Shown here: piece after piece, positions 24,016 through 32,284 of the stretch | How the letters are laid out: every line of letters starts with the position of its first letter | Numbering within the stretch: position 1 is the first letter of the stretch | Source of the DNA: Candidatus Companilactobacillus pullicola | Lineage (GTDB): Bacteria > Bacillota > Bacilli > Lactobacillales > Lactobacillaceae | Length of the DNA: 33,012 nucleotides | Direction of reading: 5' to 3' | Assembly: GCA_019116025.1 (NCBI GenBank) | Contig: DXCM01000034.1 | Location: 1-33,012, forward strand | Notes under the pieces: generated by a model | What the model saw: only the letters and a program-made list of their open reading frames with translations | The model's database searches: none | What the model was told of the DNA's origin: nothing | Made by a program: the position numbers and the translations under genes

Positions 24016-24555
24016 ATGAATAAATCAATCGAAATTTTAAAAGAAGTTGAACAGACTAATTTTGAAAAAGGATTGCCACAAAAATGGTCTGATTTTTCTA
24101 CGGAAACAGTTGAAAAACTTAAACAAAATGGATTAAAAGTAACAGCTGCTGAAAGTTTAACAGCCGGATTGTTTCAAGCGACAATTGCCTCAGTTCCTGG
24201 AGCTTCGAATGTTTTTGATGGTGGTTTTGTTACTTATGCTGATGAAGTTAAGGTCCAACTGTTAGGGATGGATCCCAAATTGATTGAACAATATACGGTA
24301 GTCAGTAATCCTGTAGCTAAAGCTATGGCTGAATTGTCGGCTAAAAAGTTAAATGCTGATATTGGCCTTGGTTTTACAGGGGTAGCTGGACCGGATCCTT
24401 TAGAAGGAAATCCTGTGGGGACTGTTTTTATAGGAGCATGCAATCGTCAAAATCATCAAGAAGTTATTAAAAAATTTCATTTTGAAGGTACAAGGCAAGC
24501 AATTCGTTTGAAGTCAGTTTTGTGTGGATTTGCTCTCATTCAAGAAATAATATAA
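24016..24555 (+). CDS. CinA C-terminal domain protein, nicotinamide-nucleotide amidase type (PncC)
   Basis: The 179-residue product covers only the C-terminal amidase domain of CinA: VTAAESLTAGLFQATIASVPGASNVFDGG with the active-site Ser region, VVSNPVAKAMA, and GFTGVAGPDPLEGNPVGTVFIG. Full-length CinA of Bacillus and streptococci has about 410 residues with an N-terminal MocF/MoaB-like domain, which is absent here; upstream is pgsA, not a broken N-terminus. The domain removes the amide from nicotinamide mononucleotide in characterised PncC proteins. AGAGAG precedes the ATG. The place before recA is the classic competence arrangement. Full-length cinA could exist elsewhere in the genome. Confidence 0.85.
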   Translation: MNKSIEILKEVEQTNFEKGLPQKWSDFSTETVEKLKQNGLKVTAAESLTAGLFQATIASVPGASNVFDGGFVTYADEVKVQLLGMDPKLIEQYTVVSNPVAKAMAELSAKKLNADIGLGFTGVAGPDPLEGNPVGTVFIGACNRQNHQEVIKKFHFEGTRQAIRLKSVLCGFALIQEII

Positions 24556-24580
24556 CGAACAAACATTTGTTCGCTTTTTT
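24556..24580 (+). terminator. Terminator between cinA and recA
   Basis: CGAACAAA (24556-24563) and TTTGTTCG (24566-24573) with only CA between the 8-bp arms, then C and six T residues. The very small loop would force the inner pair open. Confidence 0.75.
24560..24573 (+). promoter_or_regulatory. Near-consensus LexA (SOS) box before recA
   Basis: CAAACATTTGTTCG matches the Gram-positive LexA/DinR operator CGAACNNNNGTTCG at 9 of 10 defined positions. It ends 8 bp before the recA -35 and coincides with the right part of the cinA terminator, so the sequence may serve both purposes. Binding is inferred. Confidence 0.4.
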
Positions 24581-24581
24581 C

Positions 24582-24610
24582 TTGCTTTTTTCGTCGATTA
24601 CTAATAATAT
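24582..24610 (+). promoter_or_regulatory. Probable recA promoter
   Basis: TTGCTT (24582-24587), 17-bp spacer, TAATAT (24605-24610), 33 bp before the recA start codon. Confidence 0.5.
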
Positions 24611-24643
24611 ACTTAATGATGAATGCATTAGGAGGAAAGCAAT

Positions 24644-25768
24644 TTGGCTAAAGATGAACGACAAAAGGCTTTAGATGTAGCCTTAAAGAAGATTGAAAAG
24701 GACTTTGGTAAAGGTGCCATTATGAGAATGGGTGATGACCTTAACACTCAAATCTCGACTGTTTCCACTGGTTCTTTGGCTCTTGACAATGCTTTAGGTG
24801 TTGGTGGATTTCCAAGAGGAAGAATCGTTGAAATTTATGGACCTGAAAGTTCTGGTAAAACAACTGTAGCTTTACACGCCGTTGCTGAAGTACAAAAGCA
24901 AGGCGGAACAGCCGCTTATATTGATGCTGAAAATGCCATGGATCCAGAATATGCTAAGGCTTTAGGCGTTAATATTGATGATTTATTGCTATCCCAACCT
25001 GATACTGGTGAACAAGGACTAGAAATTGCTGATGCATTGGTAAGTAGTGGGGCAGTCGACATTGTTGTTGTCGATTCTGTTGCCGCTTTAGTACCACGTG
25101 CTGAAATTGAAGGTGAGATGGGTGATTCTCACGTTGGTTTGCAAGCAAGATTGATGTCACAAGCATTACGTAAGCTTTCTGGTTCTATCAACAAAACTAA
25201 AACAATTGCACTTTTCATTAATCAAATTCGTGAAAAAGTTGGTATTATGTTCGGTAACCCTGAAACAACACCTGGTGGCCGTGCTTTGAAGTTCTATGCA
25301 ACAATTAGACTAGAAGTTCGTCGTGCAGAACAAATCAAAGACGGTACAGATGTAATTGGTAACCGTACAAAAATCAAAGTTGTTAAGAACAAAGTTGCGC
25401 CACCATTTAAGGTTGCTTTAGTTGATATCATGTATGGTAAGGGGATTTCTCAAACCGGTGAATTGGTCGACATGGCGGTTGATAAAGATATCATCGACAA
25501 GAGTGGATCATGGTACTCATATGGCGATGAAAGGATTGGTCAAGGTCGTGAGAATGCTAAGACCTACTTGGCTGAGAACCCTGAAAAAATGGACGAGATT
25601 AAACAAAAAGTTCGTACAGCATATGGTATGGATGGAGTTGCTAAAGATGAAGCTGAATCAGAAGATGATAAGGATGATTCCAAGGCAAAAAAAGATACTA
25701 AAGATTCTTCAAAAAAGAACGAAAGTATCGATTTAATTCCTGATTCAAATAAAAAAGAGACTGAATAA
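24644..25768 (+). CDS. recA: Recombinase RecA
   Basis: Central homologous recombination and SOS co-protease, 374 residues. Walker [10 protein letters not shown] is at 66-74, and the Walker B region contains [15 protein letters not shown]. The DNA-binding loops include [23 protein letters not shown] and [18 protein letters not shown]. The acidic/Lys C-terminal tail (about 330-374) is longer than in many homologues and rich in Asp, Glu, Lys and Ser. The start is TTG at 24644, 5 nt after AGGAGGAAA; the protein begins (L/M)AKDERQKAL as RecA normally does. It follows cinA by 88 bp, with a terminator, a possible SOS box and its own promoter between. Confidence 0.97.
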   Translation: MAKDERQKALDVALKKIEKDFGKGAIMRMGDDLNTQISTVSTGSLALDNALGVGGFPRGRIVEIYGPESSGKTTVALHAVAEVQKQGGTAAYIDAENAMDPEYAKALGVNIDDLLLSQPDTGEQGLEIADALVSSGAVDIVVVDSVAALVPRAEIEGEMGDSHVGLQARLMSQALRKLSGSINKTKTIALFINQIREKVGIMFGNPETTPGGRALKFYATIRLEVRRAEQIKDGTDVIGNRTKIKVVKNKVAPPFKVALVDIMYGKGISQTGELVDMAVDKDIIDKSGSWYSYGDERIGQGRENAKTYLAENPEKMDEIKQKVRTAYGMDGVAKDEAESEDDKDDSKAKKDTKDSSKKNESIDLIPDSNKKETE

Positions 25769-25780
25769 GTCTCTTTTTTT
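25751..25780 (+). terminator. Terminator of recA
   Basis: AAAAAAGAGACT (25751-25762) and AGTCTCTTTTTT (25768-25779) pair across GAATA. It overlaps the recA stop codon. Confidence 0.92.
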
Positions 25781-25792
25781 CTTTTTATTTGG

Positions 25793-25820
25793 TTGACAGG
25801 CCATATTTATTCTATAATAT
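25793..25820 (+). promoter_or_regulatory. Promoter of rny
   Basis: Perfect TTGACA (25793-25798), 16-bp spacer, TAATAT (25815-25820); TATAAT is also readable at 25813 with a short 14-bp spacer. The leader before rny is about 70 nt and AT-rich. Confidence 0.65.
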
Positions 25821-25898
25821 TAAGTTGTATGTAAATAATTTGTAACAATACATTTTACAAACAAATCTTTTAAAAAAAGCAAATATGGAGGTGATAGC

Positions 25899-27464
25899 AT
25901 GTATCCAGCTATCATAACCTTCTCTTTCGCTCTAGTAACATTGATCGTAGGTATACTCTTCGGATATGCTCTCTGTAAGGATGCTTACGAAAAGAAACTT
26001 TCACAAGCTAAACAAACTGCTGAAGATATTGTTTCAGATGCAAAAAAAGCTGCTAAATCCTTGCAAAAGGAAAAGCTTCTTGAAGCTAAAGATGAGATTC
26101 ATCAATATCGTGAGAAACAAGAAGATGAATTGAAGGAACGTCGTAAAGATGTTCAGAGACAAGAAAATCGTATTCTCGAACGACAAGACATTTTGGATAA
26201 AAAAGACCAATCGCTTGAAAAGCGTGAGGAAAATATCGAAAATAACGAGAACGATATTTCGGCACGACAACAGAAACTTAGTGAAAAAGATAAACAATTG
26301 ACTGAAACTCTTAATGAACAGCAAGCGGAGCTGGTAAGAGTAAGTAACTTAACACGTGAACAAGCAAGAAAGATTATTCTTGGTAAGTTGAACAAGGAAT
26401 TGGTACATGAACGTGCCAAAATGATTAAGGAAAGTAACGAACAGGCCAAACAACATGTTGAAAAAGATGCTAAGGCCTTGATTGTTGCTGCCATTCAAAG
26501 AAGTGCAGCTGATACAGTATCTGAATCAACTGTTACTACCGTTACATTGCCTAATGAGGACATGAAGGGAAGAATCATTGGACGTGAAGGTAGAAATATT
26601 CGTACAATTGAATCTCTAACTGGAGTCGATTTGATTATTGATGATACACCTGAAGCGGTTGCTTTAAGTGCTTATGATCCTGTCAGAAGAGAAATTGCAA
26701 GAATGGCTTTGGAAAAATTAATTGAAGATGGTAGAATTCATCCAGCTCGTATCGAAGAAATGGTCGATAAGGCTAGAAAAGAAATGGATGATCATATTCG
26801 TGAGATTGGTGAACAAACAATTTATAGTTTAGGCATCAGTTCCATTAATCCAGATTTGATTAAGATCATTGGACGTATGCAATATCGTACAAGTTACGGT
26901 CAAAATGTTTTGAGTCACTCAATCGAGGTAGCCAAGTTATCCGCTGTAATGGCTGCTGAAATGGGTGAAGATGTTATGTTAGCAAAACGAGCAGGTTTAT
27001 TACACGATATCGGTAAATCCATCGACCGCGAAGTTGATGGATCACACGTAGAAATAGGTGTTGATATCGCAACTAAGTATAAAGAACCAGAAGTAGTTAT
27101 TAATACAATTGCTTCACATCATGGGGATGTTGAACCAACATCATTTATTGCAACAATCGTTGCAACTGCTGATGCAATTTCTGCAGCACGTCCTGGTGCT
27201 AGATCAGAATCGATGGAGAATTATATTCATCGTCTCGAGAAACTTGAAGAAATTGCTAATAAGCATGATGGTGTTGATCATTGTTATGCAATTCAAGCAG
27301 GTCATGAAATCCGTGTTATGGTTAAACCAGAAGAGATTTCAGATGACCAAGCAGCAATTCTAGCTCGTGATATTAAGGGCGAGATTGAGCAAAATCTTGA
27401 ATATCCCGGTCACATTAAAGTTACAGTGGTCCGTGAAGTTAGAAAAGTAGAATTAGCTAAATAA
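25899..27464 (+). CDS. rny: Ribonuclease Y
   Basis: Membrane-anchored endoribonuclease that starts mRNA decay. The protein has 521 residues, the usual length. Order: N-terminal membrane helix (about 3-24), a long charged coiled coil (about 28-190), a KH RNA-binding domain (about 205-270, [33 protein letters not shown]), and an HD metal-dependent phosphodiesterase domain (about 330-430) with [10 protein letters not shown] carrying the catalytic His-Asp, followed by the family's C-terminal domain. GGAGGTGA lies shortly before the ATG. It follows recA as in Bacillus, though with its own promoter. Confidence 0.96.
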   Translation: MYPAIITFSFALVTLIVGILFGYALCKDAYEKKLSQAKQTAEDIVSDAKKAAKSLQKEKLLEAKDEIHQYREKQEDELKERRKDVQRQENRILERQDILDKKDQSLEKREENIENNENDISARQQKLSEKDKQLTETLNEQQAELVRVSNLTREQARKIILGKLNKELVHERAKMIKESNEQAKQHVEKDAKALIVAAIQRSAADTVSESTVTTVTLPNEDMKGRIIGREGRNIRTIESLTGVDLIIDDTPEAVALSAYDPVRREIARMALEKLIEDGRIHPARIEEMVDKARKEMDDHIREIGEQTIYSLGISSINPDLIKIIGRMQYRTSYGQNVLSHSIEVAKLSAVMAAEMGEDVMLAKRAGLLHDIGKSIDREVDGSHVEIGVDIATKYKEPEVVINTIASHHGDVEPTSFIATIVATADAISAARPGARSESMENYIHRLEKLEEIANKHDGVDHCYAIQAGHEIRVMVKPEEISDDQAAILARDIKGEIEQNLEYPGHIKVTVVREVRKVELAK

Positions 27465-27469
27465 AATGG

Positions 27470-27497
27470 GGGTGTATCGTTTGATACGCTCTTTTTT
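27470..27497 (+). terminator. Terminator of rny
   Basis: GTGTATC (27472-27478) pairs with GATACGC (27483-27489) through one G-T pair, followed shortly by six T residues. Confidence 0.8.
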
Positions 27498-27566
27498 AAT
27501 TTGTTTTTTGTTTAGGCTATAGGTATTGTATAATTGTTTTATTAACGGAAAGTGAGTTTTTCAAAA

Positions 27567-28661
27567 ATGTCGGGTATGTTTAGTGTAATAGTAAAATTAT
27601 TTTTAACGATGATTCTGTCGGCTATAATAACTCCTTTCGTAGTGAAATTAGCCTATATTTTGGGTGCTGTTGATAAACCAAATGCACGGCGTGTGAATAT
27701 AAAGCCAATGCCTACGATGGGTGGGCTAGCCATTTTTATCGCATTTAATTTTGCTACGTTTGCTTTGTTGCGAGAACAATTCCCAACCCATGAGTTATTC
27801 AGTGTTTTCTTAGCGGAATGTATTATTGTCTTAACAGGAATTATTGATGATATACGGGAATTATCACCTAAAGCTAAATTAGCGGGTATTTTTGCAGCTT
27901 CTCTAGTTATTTATTTCTTAGCTGGTATCAGAATGAATGAAGTAACTTTACCAATTATTGGTTCATTTGAACTTGGTTGGTGGAGTTTACCAATAACGAT
28001 CATTTGGATCATTGCCATTACTAATGCCGTCAATTTAATTGATGGGTTAGATGGATTGGCGACTGGTGTTTCGATTATTGCCTTATTTACCATGGGAGTT
28101 ATGGCTTACTTCTTCTTAAATCTAACCAATGTCTATGTGGCTATTTGGATTTTTGCTTTGGTATTTGCTCTAGTAGGTTTTCTACCGCATAATTTTCATC
28201 CAGCTAGCATCTTTTTGGGTGATACGGGATCACTTTTTATTGGCTTTATGATGGCAGTCTTCTCATTGAAGGGTTTAAAAAATGTGACTTTCATTACTTT
28301 ATTAATGCCAGTTGTTATCATGGGTGTTCCAATTACTGATACAGTTTATGCAATTTTAAGAAGACTTTTGAACAAGAAGCCAATCATGCAGGCTGATAAA
28401 CATCACTTGCACCATAGACTAATGCAACTAGGATTATCACATCGTCAAACTGTGTTGGTCATCTATGGATTATCTTTGGTCTTTGCCTTTATTTCCATGC
28501 TCTATCCATTATCGACTCTCTGGGGCAGTGTTTTGTTAACAATCGGAGTTCTGATTGGTTTGGAACTGTTTATTGAGTCAATAGGATTACTTGGTGATAA
28601 TCGTCAACCATTACTACATGCAATTCAAAAATTTATTAAACGATTAGAAAAAAAAGATTAG
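27567..28661 (+). CDS. tagO: Undecaprenyl-phosphate N-acetylglucosamine-1-phosphate transferase (TagO/WecA/MraY superfamily)
   Basis: Polytopic membrane enzyme that loads N-acetylglucosamine-1-phosphate on undecaprenyl phosphate, the first step of wall teichoic acid or other polymer synthesis. About 364 residues with some ten membrane segments. Family motifs are present: GGLAIF near the first loop, IIDDIRELSPK with the catalytic Asp pair, NAVNLIDGLDGLATG, FLGDTGSLFIGF and the HHLHHRL sequence on the fifth loop that marks the polymer-type members rather than MraY. The ATG at 27567 is chosen; a GTG at 27552 also opens the frame, and the ribosome binding site (GGAAAGTGAG) is imperfect for both. 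TATAAT at 27529-27534 is a likely -10. No other teichoic acid genes are adjacent. Confidence 0.87.
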   Translation: MSGMFSVIVKLFLTMILSAIITPFVVKLAYILGAVDKPNARRVNIKPMPTMGGLAIFIAFNFATFALLREQFPTHELFSVFLAECIIVLTGIIDDIRELSPKAKLAGIFAASLVIYFLAGIRMNEVTLPIIGSFELGWWSLPITIIWIIAITNAVNLIDGLDGLATGVSIIALFTMGVMAYFFLNLTNVYVAIWIFALVFALVGFLPHNFHPASIFLGDTGSLFIGFMMAVFSLKGLKNVTFITLLMPVVIMGVPITDTVYAILRRLLNKKPIMQADKHHLHHRLMQLGLSHRQTVLVIYGLSLVFAFISMLYPLSTLWGSVLLTIGVLIGLELFIESIGLLGDNRQPLLHAIQKFIKRLEKKD

Positions 28662-28690
28662 CAGACGCCGTTATAGCGCCTGTTTTTTTT
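28661..28690 (+). terminator. Terminator of tagO
   Basis: CAGACGC (28662-28668) pairs with GCGCCTG (28676-28682) with one A-C mismatch, followed by eight T residues. Confidence 0.85.
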
Positions 28691-28731
28691 GTATCTAATA
28701 ACGACTCTACAATTGCTAGATACCGATAGAC

Positions 28732-28760
28732 TGGATTCAACAGTATGTAGGTAGTATAAA
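28732..28760 (+). promoter_or_regulatory. Promoter region of the XRE gene with an upstream inverted repeat
   Basis: TGGATT (28732-28737), 17-bp spacer, TATAAA (28755-28760). Upstream, GTATCTA (28691-28697) and TAGATAC (28717-28723) are a perfect 7-bp inverted repeat that could be an operator, possibly for the regulator's own control. Confidence 0.45.
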
Positions 28761-28802
28761 TAGATGACACCCCTTTTAATGGAAATTGAGGAGATATGAA
28801 AA

Positions 28803-29513
28803 ATGAAATTAAGTGAGCAATTGAAGAAGTATCGAAAAGCAGAAAATTTAACGCAAAAAGAATTAGCGCAGAAGTTGAATGTTTCTGATAAAACAATTTC
28901 GAGCTGGGAAACAGGAAGAACTTATCCTGATATTTCTTTATTGATTAATTTAAGTTCCATTTTGCAGATATCCTTGGATGAATTTTTAAAGGGAGATGTA
29001 ACAACGGTGGAAAAAATTGATAAAGATTTGAAAATGAAAAATGTTTATAAATATTGGTTGATAGGGGTCGTAGCAATTTTTCTGGTTGTTGTTGGACTGG
29101 GAACCTTTCTTACAAACTACCAATATGAGAATCAGTGGGTAGATCGGTTTAATCCATTTATAAAGACTGAAATAGGATATGCTCCCTTACCTGAGAATAA
29201 AACTTTAAAAGCAGGCGCCCCATATAAAGATATTGTTGTGGTTGACGATGAATGGGGTAATTCAACCTTATTAGACTTTTATGGTGGCTTACATCCAAAG
29301 GACAAAGATTATGTGATGGTGCAACATAGAGGCTTGTACGTCTCTAGAATCAGTTTTATATCACGGGATGTAATTCCTAAGATCTATCGAAATTATATGT
29401 ACAAGGATTATGATGAAATGGCTAAAAATGTCAAAGTTATGAAGAAGTATGGTGATGGAGGGATTCCAGGTTCTGATAAGCACTTTGGTTTAAGTAATGG
29501 GGACTATGAATAA
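28803..29513 (+). CDS. Membrane-tethered XRE-family regulator with extracytoplasmic domain
   Basis: Protein of 236 residues in three parts. Residues 1-64 are a Cro/C1-type helix-turn-helix (LSEQLKKYRKAENLTQKELA, then SDKTISSWETGRTYPDISLL). Residues 84-104 are one membrane helix. Residues 105-236 are predicted to lie outside and show no family I recognise, with YGGLHPKDKDYVMVQHRGLYVSRISF in the middle. The design suggests direct sensing across the membrane, but neither signal nor targets can be read from sequence. It is transcribed alone, with its own promoter and a strong terminator. Regulators of this form are common in lactobacilli and often control themselves or a neighbour. Ribosome binding site GAGGAGA precedes the ATG. 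Confidence 0.82.
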   Translation: MKLSEQLKKYRKAENLTQKELAQKLNVSDKTISSWETGRTYPDISLLINLSSILQISLDEFLKGDVTTVEKIDKDLKMKNVYKYWLIGVVAIFLVVVGLGTFLTNYQYENQWVDRFNPFIKTEIGYAPLPENKTLKAGAPYKDIVVVDDEWGNSTLLDFYGGLHPKDKDYVMVQHRGLYVSRISFISRDVIPKIYRNYMYKDYDEMAKNVKVMKKYGDGGIPGSDKHFGLSNGDYE

Positions 29514-29514
29514 T

Positions 29515-29560
29515 AAAAACTCTCAATCAATTCGTTTTTTAGAATTGATTGAGAGTTTTT
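29515..29560. terminator. Bidirectional terminator between the XRE gene and yigZ
   Basis: Perfect 19-bp arms (29515-29533 and 29542-29560) with A-run and T-run ends. It overlaps the last bases of yigZ. Confidence 0.93.
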
Positions 29561-30197
29561 AATTTGCTTCAATGGGCACCTGTTTGTAAGTTTTTTCAGT
29601 TTCTTTTAACGTAATTTGATTTTGAAAGAGATCCTTAATATTTTGAACGGTTTGCTCAGCACTATCTAAGTCTAAGAAAATCTGACATTTAACGTCGGTT
29701 GAGAATTGTTTATCTTCTAAATTAATTTTTTCTTTCTGAGCGTAATTATCAAATTTATCGAACATATGATAAGGAATTGCCAATTCATATCCCTGTTGAA
29801 TACGATTTTCGACTAAGCCGATTTCTTTAACCGCTTCAGCAGTTGTTGAAGAGTAAGCCCTGATTAGCCCACCAGCACCTAACTTAATCCCCCCAAAGTA
29901 ACGAGTTACAACAACAGTCACATTTAAAAGATCTTGCTGTTGAAGGACATTTAAGATTGGAGGACCTGCTGTACCACTGGGTTCGCCATCGTCAGACATA
30001 CGTTCAATTTTGACATTTTCCATAACGATGTAGGCCGTACAATTGTGGGTTGCTCCAGATTCCTGTTCTCTGATCTTTTGAATAAAGGCTTTAGCCTCAT
30101 CTTCAGAGAAAGTTTGAGCAATGTGAGCAATAAAGCGTGATTTTTTAATATCTTTTTCGTGACTACCAGCTTCGGCAATCGTTTTATAATTTTGCAA
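29559..30197 (-). CDS. yigZ: YigZ/YvyE family protein (IMPACT fold)
   Basis: 212 residues of the UPF0029/IMPACT family. The N-terminal domain carries the signature region MSDDGEPSGTAGPPIL and VVVTRYFGGIKLGAGGLIRAYS. The C-terminal part (about 135-212) is the DUF1949 ferredoxin-like domain. Cellular function is not settled; eukaryotic IMPACT acts on translation control. The start is TTG at 30197, with GGAGAA 7 nt upstream; no ATG lies nearer. It is divergent from comFA with only 30 bp between the coding regions, as in Bacillus where yvyE neighbours comF. Confidence 0.9.
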   Translation of the reverse strand: MQNYKTIAEAGSHEKDIKKSRFIAHIAQTFSEDEAKAFIQKIREQESGATHNCTAYIVMENVKIERMSDDGEPSGTAGPPILNVLQQQDLLNVTVVVTRYFGGIKLGAGGLIRAYSSTTAEAVKEIGLVENRIQQGYELAIPYHMFDKFDNYAQKEKINLEDKQFSTDVKCQIFLDLDSAEQTVQNIKDLFQNQITLKETEKTYKQVPIEAN

Positions 30198-30212
30198 AAA
30201 AATATTCTCCTT

Positions 30213-30222
30213 TACGTAATTT
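30213..30222 (+). promoter_or_regulatory. Putative competence-sigma box upstream of comFA
   Basis: TACGTAATTT, identical to the box before cinA, ends only 5 nt before the comFA ATG. If it acts as a -10 element the mRNA would begin about at the ATG. No ribosome binding site is visible in the 30-bp gap on this strand. Confidence 0.5.
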
Positions 30223-30227
30223 TAATT

Positions 30228-31538
30228 ATGACTAATTTAGATGAGTATCTCGGTGGCAGAATTTTTAATGCCAAAGAATTAGATTTGAATTTACAACAAG
30301 AGTTAATTAACTTAGGAGCGTTGAAGACTAAGAGTATCTGTCAGGTCAAAGGTGAAAGACTCTGCCGTCGTTGCTTGATGAAATTGTCTTTAAAACCCAA
30401 GAAATATGATTATTGTCGTTATTGTATCAATCTAGGAAAAATCAATACAAGTGATGACTTACTAATTACTAGCTCAGACACTATATTTCCAGCTCAAGAA
30501 GTGTATTTAAATTGGAATGGTAAACTGACAGCCAACCAACAAAGAGGCGTCCACGAGCTTTTAAATGCCTTTGAGCATCATCAAGATCATTTGGTTTGGG
30601 CAGTAACGGGTGCTGGTAAAACTGAAATGATCTTTCCATTGATTGAACGAGCATTGATCAATCGACAACGAATTGCCATTTGTTCTCCGAGAGTCGATGT
30701 CTGTATTGAGCTTTTTCCGAGATTGCAAAAAGTATTTCCTACAACGACGATAGGACTCTTTCATGGTAAAAGTCTGGAAAGATATCACCTTACTCAAATT
30801 TCTGTCATGACAGTTCACCAATTGGTGAGATTCGAAAAGGCCTTTGACGTTTTGATTATTGATGAAGTCGATTCTTATCCTTTAGCCGGCAATCAAATGT
30901 TGCATCAGGCAATTAAAAAATCCCGAAAAGAAATTGGAATGACCGTTTATTTATCAGCAACGCCACCTAAAGAAATTTTGAAAAAAGTCGAACTAGGTCA
31001 AATAACACTTTCTAAATTATATCAAAGATTTCATGGTCATCCATTACCGGAACCGCACTGTCATTTGTTGTTTAAGGAGATTGATTTCCTTGGTATTAAT
31101 CCAAGATTGCGTTTGAGATTTGAACAGGTTATGAACAATCAGCTACGTTTGATGATCTTTTTTCCATCAATACCAGTTATGGAAAGATTTGCTAAGAAAT
31201 TGAAACAATATTATCCAAATTTATCGTTTGTAAGTGTCAGTTCTTTAGATAAACGACGATTAGAAAAGGTTCAACAATTCCGTGAAAAGCAGGTCCAGGT
31301 TATTTTAACGACCACAATTTTGGAACGAGGGGTGACCTTTAAAAGGGTGATGGTGTTAGTTTTAAATGCTGATGCTAAAGAATTTTCTAAAACATCCCTA
31401 ATTCAAATTGCCGGTCGTGCGGGACGGGATAAAAAATATTTTGATGATGAAGTACATTTTTATTATCACTATTACAATCAACAGATTTACCAAGCTTGTA
31501 AGGAAATAAAATATTTAAATCGACAGGTAAAGAAATGA
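30228..31538 (+). CDS. comFA: Late competence helicase ComFA
   Basis: DEAD-type ATP-dependent helicase/translocase that helps pull single-stranded DNA into the cell during transformation. About 436 residues. A four-Cys zinc site (CQVKGERLCRRCLMKL ... YDYCRYCINLGK, about residues 37-70) precedes the motor: Walker A VTGAGKTE near 125, DEAD-like IIDEVDS, motif III YLSATPP, and motif VI IQIAGRAGR. The ATG at 30228 gives MTNLDEYLGG and agrees with family length; upstream the frame stays open but runs back into yigZ. No Shine-Dalgarno sequence precedes it. It overlaps comFC by 4 bp. Confidence 0.93.
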   Translation: MTNLDEYLGGRIFNAKELDLNLQQELINLGALKTKSICQVKGERLCRRCLMKLSLKPKKYDYCRYCINLGKINTSDDLLITSSDTIFPAQEVYLNWNGKLTANQQRGVHELLNAFEHHQDHLVWAVTGAGKTEMIFPLIERALINRQRIAICSPRVDVCIELFPRLQKVFPTTTIGLFHGKSLERYHLTQISVMTVHQLVRFEKAFDVLIIDEVDSYPLAGNQMLHQAIKKSRKEIGMTVYLSATPPKEILKKVELGQITLSKLYQRFHGHPLPEPHCHLLFKEIDFLGINPRLRLRFEQVMNNQLRLMIFFPSIPVMERFAKKLKQYYPNLSFVSVSSLDKRRLEKVQQFREKQVQVILTTTILERGVTFKRVMVLVLNADAKEFSKTSLIQIAGRAGRDKKYFDDEVHFYYHYYNQQIYQACKEIKYLNRQVKK

Positions 31539-32215
31539 AATGTCTAAACTGTGGAGCCGAAATAACGAATAATTTAAAAATATCTGAAATACTTTTTTTA
31601 AAAGAAATTATACCGAATTATATTTGTGATTTATGTCGGAAACAATTGGTGCCTTTGGCAAATCGTAATAATTGTCCACGATGTTTTAAACCGAATAGTG
31701 AGGGAATCTGCTCAGATTGTCTCATTTGGGAACAAAAATATGGCAAAATCAATTGTCATCAGGCTTTGTTTGAGTATAATCAGTTCATACACAGCTATTT
31801 CAAGCTGTATAAACGATATGGAGATATCTTGTTATCAAAATTATTTTATCAAGATATAAAGAGTTGGTCTTTAAAACATAACTTTGATGTGGTTACATAC
31901 GTTCCTGCAAGTCAGAGTCATTTTGAAAAGCGTGGTTTTGATCCTGTTTATGAATTGTACGCTGATATCTTTGATCTGAAGAAGCTTTTGTTTAAAATTG
32001 ATGCCGACAAACCGCAAGCTCAAAAAAATCGTTTGGAAAGAATGCAGACACCCCAAACTTTTTCCGCTTTGCCAGAAATTAATAAAATACAAAAGGATCA
32101 AAAGATTTTGATATTAGACGATATTTACACGACAGGACGGACTTTGATGTATGCCCATGATATATTTTTAACCCATGGATTTAAAAATATTTACACGTTT
32201 TCATTATCAAGGTAG
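31535..32215 (+). CDS. comFC: ComFC, phosphoribosyltransferase-like competence protein
   Basis: 226 residues with an N-terminal double zinc finger (CLNCGAEI, CDLCRKQL, CPRCFKPNSEGICSDC, about residues 3-65) and a C-terminal type I phosphoribosyltransferase domain holding the PRPP loop LILDDIYTTGRTL near 192. Needed for transformation; thought to work with ComFA on the cytoplasmic side of the DNA uptake channel. Its ATG overlaps the comFA stop, so translation is coupled. No terminator is obvious before the hpf promoter, so competence transcripts could run into hpf. Confidence 0.92.
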   Translation: MKCLNCGAEITNNLKISEILFLKEIIPNYICDLCRKQLVPLANRNNCPRCFKPNSEGICSDCLIWEQKYGKINCHQALFEYNQFIHSYFKLYKRYGDILLSKLFYQDIKSWSLKHNFDVVTYVPASQSHFEKRGFDPVYELYADIFDLKKLLFKIDADKPQAQKNRLERMQTPQTFSALPEINKIQKDQKILILDDIYTTGRTLMYAHDIFLTHGFKNIYTFSLSR

Positions 32216-32223
32216 TGAAAACG

Positions 32224-32252
32224 TTGTCATATGGGCGTAAGAATATTATAAT
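32224..32252 (+). promoter_or_regulatory. Strong promoter of hpf
   Basis: TTGTCA (32224-32229), 17-bp spacer, perfect TATAAT (32247-32252). The transcript should start near 32259. Confidence 0.8.
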
Positions 32253-32255
32253 TGC

Positions 32256-32284
32256 ATTAAAGAGATGTAAAGATGCTCTTTAAT
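32256..32284 (+). promoter_or_regulatory. Stem-loop at the 5' end of the hpf mRNA
   Basis: ATTAAAGAG (32256-32264) and CTCTTTAAT (32276-32284) form a perfect 9-bp stem with an 11-nt loop, near the predicted transcript start and before the ribosome binding site GGAAGGAGAG. It may stabilise the mRNA or modulate translation. Confidence 0.45.

Noticed and set aside
26034-26494. Minus-strand open frames opposite the coiled-coil part of rny
   Set aside because: The Phe/Leu/Ser-rich translations are the expected complement of the Lys/Glu-rich coiled coil, with no start signals of their own.
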